Positions 57,988 to 64,000 of a stretch of 64,000 bases of DNA are shown here, in pieces. The stretch's first letter is position 1; every line of letters starts with the position of its first letter. The position numbers and the translations under genes were made by a program. This DNA is from Providencia alcalifaciens (GTDB lineage: Bacteria; Pseudomonadota; Gammaproteobacteria; Enterobacterales; Enterobacteriaceae), in NCBI GenBank assembly GCA_025961275.1, contig JAOQNJ010000001.1, positions 641,353 through 705,352 of the forward strand, read 5' to 3'. The notes below the pieces were generated by a model. It was given only the letters and a program-made list of their open reading frames with translations. It was not told the DNA's origin and made no database searches.

Positions 57988-59157
57988 ATGTTTGAGTTGC
58001 TGTTTCTATTGTTACCTATCGCTGCTGCATACGGTTGGTACATGGGGCGTAGAAGTGCTCAACAAGATAAGCAGCAACATGCCAACCGCCTGTCAAGAGA
58101 TTATGTTACAGGTGTCAATTTCCTTTTGTCTAATCAGCAAGATAAAGCTGTTGACCTATTTTTGGATATGTTGAAAGAGGATAGTTCAGCTTTTGAAGCG
58201 CACCTAACATTAGGTAATTTATTTAGATCTCGAGGTGAAGTTGAACGTGCCATTCGTATTCACCAATCGCTGGTGGAAAGTGCCTCCGTCTCATTTGAAC
58301 AACGGCTATTAGCAACTCAACAACTCGGTCGAGACTACATGACCGCGGGTGTTTATGACCGTGCCGAAAATATGTTTCAACAACTGACTGATGAGGTCGA
58401 TTTCAAACTTAGCGCATTACAATCATTGCTCACCATTTTTCAGCTCACAAGTGAATGGACTAAAGCGATAGATACTGCGGGTAAATTGGTCAAATTAGGT
58501 CATGGAGAACTTCGAGAGAATATTGCTCATTTCTATTGTGAATTAGCAATTCAACATCTAGGTAGTGATGATCTTCATGGTGCATTGAACTTATTGAATA
58601 AAGCCGAGCAAGCAGATAAAAATTGCGCTCGAGTGTCGATTATGAAAGGACGAATCTTCATTGAGCAAGAACATTTCGATAAAGCGATAAATGTGCTTAA
58701 GCAGGTTTATGATCAAGATCGCGAACTCGTTCCCGAAACGTTGCCACTACTCCATGATAGTTATCAGCATGTTGATGATATTGATGCCTGGGAAGAATAT
58801 CTTCGTAAATGTGTTTCTGGCAATACTGGCGCGATAGCTGAGCTATATTTAGCCGATATTATTGTCGAGAAACAAAGTCATGAAGCGGCTGCTAATTATA
58901 TTAATGACCAAATTCAACGCCACCCAACCATGCGATTATTCTATCGTTTGATGGATTATCACCTTCAAGAAGCGGAAGAAGGCCGAGCAAAAGAAAGCTT
59001 AATCTTGCTTCGTAAAATGGTAGGTGAACAAATTAGGACTAAACCTGATTATCGTTGCCACAAATGCGGATTTACTTCACGCTCGTTATATTGGCATTGT
59101 CCGTCTTGCCGTTCATGGGACACAATCAAACCTATTAGAGGGCTTGATGGGCAGTGA
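57988..59157 (+). CDS. lapB: Lipopolysaccharide assembly protein B (YciM)
   Basis: LapB is an essential adaptor in E. coli that delivers LpxC to the FtsH protease and so limits lipopolysaccharide synthesis. The 389-residue protein equals the E. coli length. It has an N-terminal membrane anchor (1-20), then a series of tetratricopeptide repeats (about 35-330). The C-terminal rubredoxin-like metal site reads YRCHKCGF..YWHCPSCRSWDT (four cysteines, about 357-376). It follows lapA by six bases, and pyrF begins 50 bases after it. Confidence 0.96.
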   Translation: MFELLFLLLPIAAAYGWYMGRRSAQQDKQQHANRLSRDYVTGVNFLLSNQQDKAVDLFLDMLKEDSSAFEAHLTLGNLFRSRGEVERAIRIHQSLVESASVSFEQRLLATQQLGRDYMTAGVYDRAENMFQQLTDEVDFKLSALQSLLTIFQLTSEWTKAIDTAGKLVKLGHGELRENIAHFYCELAIQHLGSDDLHGALNLLNKAEQADKNCARVSIMKGRIFIEQEHFDKAINVLKQVYDQDRELVPETLPLLHDSYQHVDDIDAWEEYLRKCVSGNTGAIAELYLADIIVEKQSHEAAANYINDQIQRHPTMRLFYRLMDYHLQEAEEGRAKESLILLRKMVGEQIRTKPDYRCHKCGFTSRSLYWHCPSCRSWDTIKPIRGLDGQ

Positions 59158-59207
59158 CAGCGTCACATTTCACCAAATTTTACAAACTCGATTAAGGCTA
59201 CTACTAA

Positions 59208-59945
59208 ATGATTTCTTCAACTGAGAACTGCGCTCGCGTATCAACTCACTCGCCAGTCATAGTCGCGCTCGACTATGATGATGCAAATGCTGCATTGGCT
59301 TTTGTTGACCTTATCGACCCACGCGATTGTCGCTTAAAAGTCGGTAAAGAGATGTTTACCTTCAATGGTCCTCAATTTGTTAAATCACTTCACCAGCGTG
59401 GGTTTGAAGTTTTTTTGGATTTGAAATTCCACGATATTCCAAACACAGTTGCACGGGCTGTGGCAGCTGCGGCTGAAATGGGGGTTTGGATGGTTAACGT
59501 CCATGCAGGTGGTGGTAGCCGTATGATGGAGGCCGCACGTAAAGCGCTTGAGCCTTATGGGAAAGAGGCTCCATTATTAACAGCCGTGACTGTTTTAACC
59601 AGTATGGATGAATCAGACCTTATTGGTGTAGGAATTAATGTAACATCTGCACAACATGCCGAGCGTTTAGCACTGTTAACTAAACAGTGCGGCTTAGATG
59701 GTGTTGTCTGTTCTGCGCATGAAGCTGCAAGGTTAAAATCATTATGTGGTATAGATTTTAAGTTAGTGACGCCGGGCATACGTCCAGTGGGTAGCGAAGT
59801 GGGTGATCAGCGTCGTATCATGACACCACAAGAAGCATTAAAGGTTGGAGTCGATTACATGGTTATTGGCCGTCCTATCACACGCAGTGAAGATCCAGCG
59901 CTATCATTGCAGCAAATCAATCAGTCTATCAAGGATATGGCATGA
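59208..59945 (+). CDS. pyrF: Orotidine-5'-phosphate decarboxylase
   Basis: PyrF decarboxylates OMP to UMP, the last step of pyrimidine synthesis. The 245-residue TIM barrel carries [12 protein letters not shown] near the start. The catalytic Asp-Lys-Asp cluster is in [15 protein letters not shown] (about 69-76). [22 protein letters not shown] and the phosphate-binding [12 protein letters not shown] follow. Its stop overlaps the yciH start by four bases (ATGA), so the two are translationally coupled. Confidence 0.97.
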   Translation: MISSTENCARVSTHSPVIVALDYDDANAALAFVDLIDPRDCRLKVGKEMFTFNGPQFVKSLHQRGFEVFLDLKFHDIPNTVARAVAAAAEMGVWMVNVHAGGGSRMMEAARKALEPYGKEAPLLTAVTVLTSMDESDLIGVGINVTSAQHAERLALLTKQCGLDGVVCSAHEAARLKSLCGIDFKLVTPGIRPVGSEVGDQRRIMTPQEALKVGVDYMVIGRPITRSEDPALSLQQINQSIKDMA

Positions 59946-60268
59946 ATGATTCAGATAATCGTTTAGTTTACAGTACAGATATTGGTAGAATCGAAAAAGA
60001 TAAACCGAAAATTCAGCGTCCTAAAGGTGATGGAGTGGTAAGAATTCGCCGTGAAACATCGGGACGTAAAGGTAAGGGCGTTTGTGTCGTGACTGGACTT
60101 GACCTTGAAGATGAAGCACTCGCTAAACTTGCAGCAGAACTCAAGAAAAAATGTGGTTGCGGTGGCTCAGTTAAAGAGGGCGACATCGAAATTCAAGGAG
60201 ATAAGCGAGATGTCATTAAGCTTCTCCTTGAAGGAAAAGGCTATCAAGTTAAATTGGTTGGTGGCTAA
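59942..60268 (+). CDS. yciH: SUI1/eIF1-like translation factor YciH
   Basis: A 108-residue homologue of eukaryotic initiation factor 1 that in E. coli associates with the small ribosomal subunit and can promote start fidelity in vitro. Physiological need is minor. The N-terminal tail is charged. The SUI1 domain (about 30-105) includes [33 protein letters not shown] and [16 protein letters not shown]. Four-base overlap with pyrF. It is the last gene of the lap-pyrF-yciH cluster, the same as in E. coli. Confidence 0.95.
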   Translation: MNDSDNRLVYSTDIGRIEKDKPKIQRPKGDGVVRIRRETSGRKGKGVCVVTGLDLEDEALAKLAAELKKKCGCGGSVKEGDIEIQGDKRDVIKLLLEGKGYQVKLVGG

Positions 60269-60313
60269 GCTATAAATTAGGATAGGGGGATGAAGGTCCC
60301 CTTACCCATAAAT

Positions 60314-60532
60314 TTATTTGCCTACCTGATTACCAATAACACCACCGACCGCAGCACCGCCAACGGTTCCTAGTGCGCCACCGCCAGTAAGGATAGCGCC
60401 ACCCACAGCACCGACACCGGCACCTACGGCAGTATTTTTATCTCGCTTTGACATATTCGAACATGCACTAAGGCTGACTGCGACAAAAGCCGTCAGAACG
60501 AACGTCATCATACGTTTACTTGTTGTGTTCAT
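60314..60532 (-). CDS. osmB: Osmotically inducible lipoprotein OsmB
   Basis: A 72-residue lipoprotein, the exact length of E. coli OsmB, induced there by high osmolarity through RpoS and RcsB. The signal sequence ends in a lipobox SLSAC (lipidation at about C24). The mature part begins SNMSKRDKNTAVGAG and is a glycine-zipper stretch (GAVGGAILTGGGALG, then GGAAVGGVIGNQVGK) typical of membrane-inserting lipoproteins. I start at the ATG at 60532 (MNTTSKRMM), with AGGAGT upstream. The frame extends 39 codons upstream without support. It is convergent with yciH. Confidence 0.93.
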   Translation of the reverse strand: MNTTSKRMMTFVLTAFVAVSLSACSNMSKRDKNTAVGAGVGAVGGAILTGGGALGTVGGAAVGGVIGNQVGK

Positions 60533-60663
60533 CTTAGTTACTCCTAGTTCAAAGAACGGTACCAAATTATCACAATAAAAAATTATACGAATCAGAATAA
60601 TCAGGAATTGATGTTTATAGGAAACATAAATATATCTGAGAAAAAGCAATAAGCTCTACGAAT

Positions 60664-60702
60664 GAAAAAAGGCTACTAATATTTTTATCAGTAGCCTTTT
60701 AA
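60664..60702 (-). terminator. Terminator of rnb
   Basis: AAAAGGCTACT pairs perfectly with AGTAGCCTTTT around a 12-nt A/T-rich loop. On the minus strand it is followed by TTTTTTCATT, just past the rnb stop. Confidence 0.88.
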
Positions 60703-60720
60703 GTGTAGCATTAAAAACGA

Positions 60721-62664
60721 TTAGGCAGCGGGTCGAGCGATAATATTACGAGTTTCCATGCGTACTTCAGCAATGTTGACATTAATAATATCGTTTAGTT
60801 GGTATGCAGGTTCGCCTTTGATTAATATGCTTCCTGTTTCTTGGCTACATTGAATTTCATCGCGAACACTATGCAGGAATGGAGCAGGAATAAATGCAAC
60901 AGCGCCATTATCCGTTAGTCTGACACGAATACCGCCACGAGTAATGTCAATAATCTCCGCAGGAAAAACTTGACCCGTTCCTTCTGCAGGCTTTAAGAAG
61001 CGAGCATACAACCAATCACCGACATCACGCTCGGCCATTCTGTTTGCACGACGTCGTTCAGCTAATTTTATTGAAAGTTCTTCACTTGGCTTATCGGTAG
61101 CTGGTTTTCCTGCAATCACCGACTTCAACAATCGGTGATTGACAATGTCAGTATATTTACGAATTGGTGATGTCCAAGTTGCGTAAGCTTCAAACCCTAA
61201 TCCAAAGTGGGGGCCCGGTTCACTTTTGACTTCAGCAAATGTTTGGAATCGGCGAATACGGCTATCTAAGAATTGGGTAGGTTGTGAGTCTAACTGACGT
61301 CGTAATTGACGGAAACCTTCTAATGATAACAGTGACTCAGCTGTGGTTTCGATTCCCTGATCTTTCAAAGTTTGCACGACTTGTTCGATTTGTAATGGTT
61401 CAAAGCCCATATGAACATTAAACACACCAAAGCCTAACGTTTTTTTCAATTGAATTGCTGCACACAAGTTAGCCGTGATCATCGCTTCTTCGACAATACG
61501 GTTTGCTGTACGGCGACTTTCTACAATGATATCAAGCACATTACCTTTATCATCTAGCATGAAACGATAATCAGGGCGATCTTTGAAGACGAGTGCATTT
61601 TGTTGGCGCCACTGATTACGTCTATCAGCCATTTGTTTAAGTAACTCGATTTGTTGCTGGTCGAGATCGTTGGCTGGTTGCCAATCACCCGATTGTTCTA
61701 GCCAATCAGAGACTTCGTTGTAAACTAATTTTGACTTAGATTCAACCCATCCACTGAAAAATTGGATATCATCAGCAATGCTTCCGTCGTCTAAAATAGT
61801 CGCGGAGCAAATTAGTGCAGGGCGGCGTTCGTTAGGACGCAATGAACAGAGGTTATCCGAAAGCTCGCGGGGCAACATTGGGATATTAAAGCCTGGTAAG
61901 TAGTTAGTATAAGAACGCGCTAAGGCAAGTTTATCTAAATCACTACCTTCTTTGATATAACTAGTCGGATCGGCAATCGCAATATAAAGCTTTAAATTAC
62001 CATCTGTTATTTTTTCGACATACAACGCATCATCCATATCTTGGGTAGTTGCACTGTCAATAGTCACAAAATGAAGGTCTGTGAGGTCAATACGTTCAAT
62101 ACCTTCATCATCACGTTCATTCTCGACCATTTGAGGTTCCGCACGATCAAGTTGGTGACGGCGTAACGTTACCCACCAAGGTGCAAAATGGTCATCACCA
62201 TCCGTGATATATTCAGTGATGTCAGCATAGAAACCTTTATCACCTTTTAATGGATGACGACGCATTTGTGCAACAACCCAATCACCTTGGACAAATTCGT
62301 GGGTGACTTCATTGATCGGACGGCAAGAAATAGCATCTTTTAATAGGGGATGGTCAGGAATTACAAATAAGCGATTATCGTTGTCTTTTTTCTGGATTCT
62401 ACCGACAAAACGGCTGAGGGATGGTTCTACAAGTTCTTCTGGCTCAGCAAATTCACGGTCTTTCTCTGTATGAACAGCCGCAATAACTCTATCCCCATGC
62501 ATCACCTTTTTCATTTGTGGCGGTGGGATAAAGTAGCTTTTTTGGCCATCAACTTCGAGAAAACCGAAACCTTTTTCGGTACCTTTAACCAAACCTTCAA
62601 CGCGAGGCGTTTGGGAATGTAGCTGCTGTTTGAGTTGCGCGAGCAATGGATTGTCTTGAAACAT
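60721..62664 (-). CDS. rnb: Exoribonuclease II
   Basis: RNase II degrades single-stranded RNA from the 3' end and contributes most of the exonuclease activity in E. coli. The 647-residue protein (E. coli 644) has two N-terminal cold-shock domains (from [20 protein letters not shown]). The RNB catalytic domain has the acidic cluster [11 protein letters not shown] near 205-213, [25 protein letters not shown] (motif only) and [12 protein letters not shown]. An S1 domain (about 560-647) closes the protein. It is transcribed toward osmB, as in E. coli. Confidence 0.97.
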   Translation of the reverse strand: MFQDNPLLAQLKQQLHSQTPRVEGLVKGTEKGFGFLEVDGQKSYFIPPPQMKKVMHGDRVIAAVHTEKDREFAEPEELVEPSLSRFVGRIQKKDNDNRLFVIPDHPLLKDAISCRPINEVTHEFVQGDWVVAQMRRHPLKGDKGFYADITEYITDGDDHFAPWWVTLRRHQLDRAEPQMVENERDDEGIERIDLTDLHFVTIDSATTQDMDDALYVEKITDGNLKLYIAIADPTSYIKEGSDLDKLALARSYTNYLPGFNIPMLPRELSDNLCSLRPNERRPALICSATILDDGSIADDIQFFSGWVESKSKLVYNEVSDWLEQSGDWQPANDLDQQQIELLKQMADRRNQWRQQNALVFKDRPDYRFMLDDKGNVLDIIVESRRTANRIVEEAMITANLCAAIQLKKTLGFGVFNVHMGFEPLQIEQVVQTLKDQGIETTAESLLSLEGFRQLRRQLDSQPTQFLDSRIRRFQTFAEVKSEPGPHFGLGFEAYATWTSPIRKYTDIVNHRLLKSVIAGKPATDKPSEELSIKLAERRRANRMAERDVGDWLYARFLKPAEGTGQVFPAEIIDITRGGIRVRLTDNGAVAFIPAPFLHSVRDEIQCSQETGSILIKGEPAYQLNDIINVNIAEVRMETRNIIARPAA

Positions 62665-62772
62665 ACTTACCGTTTTTATGAAGGTTGAGTTTGGCTCCTA
62701 TTGTTACGTAAGACAAAGTCTTAGAGCAAGAAAAAAATTGCATTGTAAACAATATCTGGGAGCAGTGTTATG

Positions 62773-63414
62773 TTAGCTCTCTGGGTACACCTTATCTTTA
62801 AACTCGCATAAATCCTCAATAATGCATGAGCCACAGCGTGGCTTGCGAGCAATGCAGGTATAGCGGCCATGCAAAATAAACCAATGATGACAATCAACTT
62901 TGAATTCTGCTGGGACAACCTTGAGAAGTTTGTCCTCAACTTCAACGACATTTTTACCTGGGGCAAAATTTGTGCGATTACAGACTCTAAATATATGTGT
63001 ATCAACAGCAATGGTTGGCCAGCCAAAAGCGGTATTAAGCACAACATTGGCTGTTTTACGGCCTACGCCAGGTAAGGCTTCTAAGGCTTCCCTATCTTCA
63101 GGGACTTGGCTGTTGTGTTTTTCAATTAAGATTTTACATGTTTTGAAAACACTTTCAGCCTTAGTATTAAATAGGCCAATGGTTTTTATATAGCTTTTAA
63201 TACCATCTACACCTAAAGCCAGCATAGCTTCTGGAGTATTAGCGATAGGATAAAGCTTAGCCGTCGCTTTATTGACACTAACATCCGTTGCTTGTGCGGA
63301 TAGCAATACGGCTATCAGCAATTCAAAAGGAGAGTTAAATTGCAACTCTGTCGTTGGATTTGGGTTGTTATCACGCAGACGAGTCAATATCTCAATGCGT
63401 TTCGATTTATTCAT
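62773..63414 (-). CDS. nth: Endonuclease III
   Basis: Nth is a base-excision-repair glycosylase/AP-lyase for oxidised pyrimidines. The 213-residue protein has the helix-hairpin-helix LPGVGRKTANVVL (catalytic lysine about 120) and the catalytic aspartate in AVDTHIFRVCNR (about 138). The C-terminal [4Fe-4S] cysteines read CIARKPRCGSCIIEDLC. Length matches E. coli (211). It starts 15 bases after the rsxE stop and is the last gene of the rsx cluster, as in E. coli. Confidence 0.97.
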   Translation of the reverse strand: MNKSKRIEILTRLRDNNPNPTTELQFNSPFELLIAVLLSAQATDVSVNKATAKLYPIANTPEAMLALGVDGIKSYIKTIGLFNTKAESVFKTCKILIEKHNSQVPEDREALEALPGVGRKTANVVLNTAFGWPTIAVDTHIFRVCNRTNFAPGKNVVEVEDKLLKVVPAEFKVDCHHWFILHGRYTCIARKPRCGSCIIEDLCEFKDKVYPES

Positions 63415-63429
63415 AGCTCACAATCAATC

Positions 63430-64000
63430 TTATCTAGAAATATGGCTGCCGCACCCTTGTTCTTTTTGGTATTCACGTTCAGGTTCTTTACCTGATAATA
63501 GGACGGCACGTTTTTTCATTTTCTCATCAATTAAATATTTACCCGCTAGCATTAAAGCTAGGCCAATAAATGCACCCGGAGGAAGCATAGCGAGTAAAAA
63601 TGGTGAGTCAAGGTGCAGAACTTCAATTCTTAATATTTTTGCCCATGAACCTAACAACAGATCAGCGCCATCAAACAAGGTCCCATTACCTAAAATTTCC
63701 CGCATTGAACCCAGTACAAAGAGAGCTGCGGTTGCTCCAAGACCCATAGCAAGACCATCAATAGCAGAAAGTGGCACAGTATTTTTCGCTGCATAGGCCT
63801 CAGCACGGCCGATGACAATACAGTTAGTCACAATGAGGGGGATAAAGATGCCTAAAGATTGATATAAACCAAAAGCATAAGCATTAATCAGCATTTGAAC
63901 TGCACTCACAACAGAAGCTATGATCATTACATAGATTGGAATACGGATTTCAGCTGGTACCCAACGGCGAAATGCTGAAACGGCAACATTGGTACAAACA
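63430..64000 (-). CDS. rsxE: Electron transport complex subunit RsxE (5' end outside window)
   Basis: RsxE (RnfE family) is an integral membrane subunit of the Rsx/Rnf complex, which in E. coli returns the SoxR regulator to its reduced state and in other bacteria pumps ions. About 190 codons are in the window; the frame stays open to base 64000, so the N-terminus (about 40 residues by E. coli length 231) lies beyond the edge. Visible motifs are [52 protein letters not shown] and [13 protein letters not shown]. An in-frame ATG at 63927 is internal. Confidence 0.95.
   Translation of the reverse strand, partial: VCTNVAVSAFRRWVPAEIRIPIYVMIIASVVSAVQMLINAYAFGLYQSLGIFIPLIVTNCIVIGRAEAYAAKNTVPLSAIDGLAMGLGATAALFVLGSMREILGNGTLFDGADLLLGSWAKILRIEVLHLDSPFLLAMLPPGAFIGLALMLAGKYLIDEKMKKRAVLLSGKEPEREYQKEQGCGSHISR

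Noticed and set aside
60286-60301. GGGGA/TCCCC hairpin between yciH and osmB as terminator
   Set aside because: Five-base stem and no T-run on either strand.

Overview
The window is a chromosomal segment of a member of the Enterobacterales. Its backbone follows the E. coli 27-29 minute order: hns, tdk, adhE, ychE, opp, yciU/clsA, yciY, tonB, yciA, yciB, yciC, ompW, trp, rnm(yciV), yciO, rluB, btuR, yciK, sohB, yciN, topA, cysB, acnA, ribA, pgpB, lapAB, pyrF, yciH, osmB and rnb, then nth and rsxE. The DNA is A/T-rich, TrpG and TrpD are separate proteins, and hemB lies beside ribA. Together these suggest Morganellaceae, most likely Providencia or a close relative. This is inferred from protein similarity and gene order recalled from memory; no search was run.

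Layout. 0.3-1.9 kb: the nucleoid protein H-NS and thymidine kinase, divergent. 1.9-3.7 kb: a long stretch with no intact gene that looks decayed and holds one copy of a dispersed repeat. 3.8-7.5 kb: adhE (fermentative alcohol/aldehyde dehydrogenase) and a MarC-family gene, divergent. 8.0-15.6 kb: the oligopeptide ABC importer with two tandem oppA binding-protein genes, then oppBCDF. 15.7-25.9 kb: envelope genes (cardiolipin synthase, TonB, YciB, YciC, OmpW), an acyl-CoA thioesterase, a SulP transporter, a Pmp3-type peptide and a BON lipoprotein. 26.1-33.1 kb: the complete trp operon trpL-E-G-D-C(F)-B-A on the minus strand, with visible promoter/operator, leader peptide, attenuator and terminator. 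33.1-35.9 kb: rnm, yciO, rluB.

35.9-37.9 kb is an A/T-rich accessory insert with one unrecognised coiled-coil-like gene that is split by a +1 frameshift in an A-rich tract. 38.0-43.8 kb: btuR, yciK, sohB, yciN, topA. 44.2-49.1 kb: a block of exported proteins (a frameshifted carboxylesterase, Cu/Zn superoxide dismutase and an M13 metallopeptidase) between topA and cysB. 49.5-57.5 kb: cysB, acnA, an unrecognised small gene, hemB, ribA, pgpB. 57.6-60.3 kb: lapA-lapB-pyrF-yciH. 60.3-64.0 kb: osmB, rnb, nth and rsxE, the last cut by the window edge.

How the genes work together: the trp genes make tryptophan from chorismate under TrpR repression and attenuation. The opp genes import peptides, and only the second oppA has a C/A-rich leader of the kind the GcvB small RNA binds. 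adhE and ompW fit anaerobic life, and ompW has a perfect FNR box upstream. lapA/lapB control lipopolysaccharide synthesis. No tRNA, rRNA, CRISPR array or intact insertion sequence was seen. The most unusual material is the split gene at 36.5-37.9 kb, the broken esterase, the duplicated oppA with different leaders, two imperfect-palindrome intergenic elements, and a two-copy decayed repeat.
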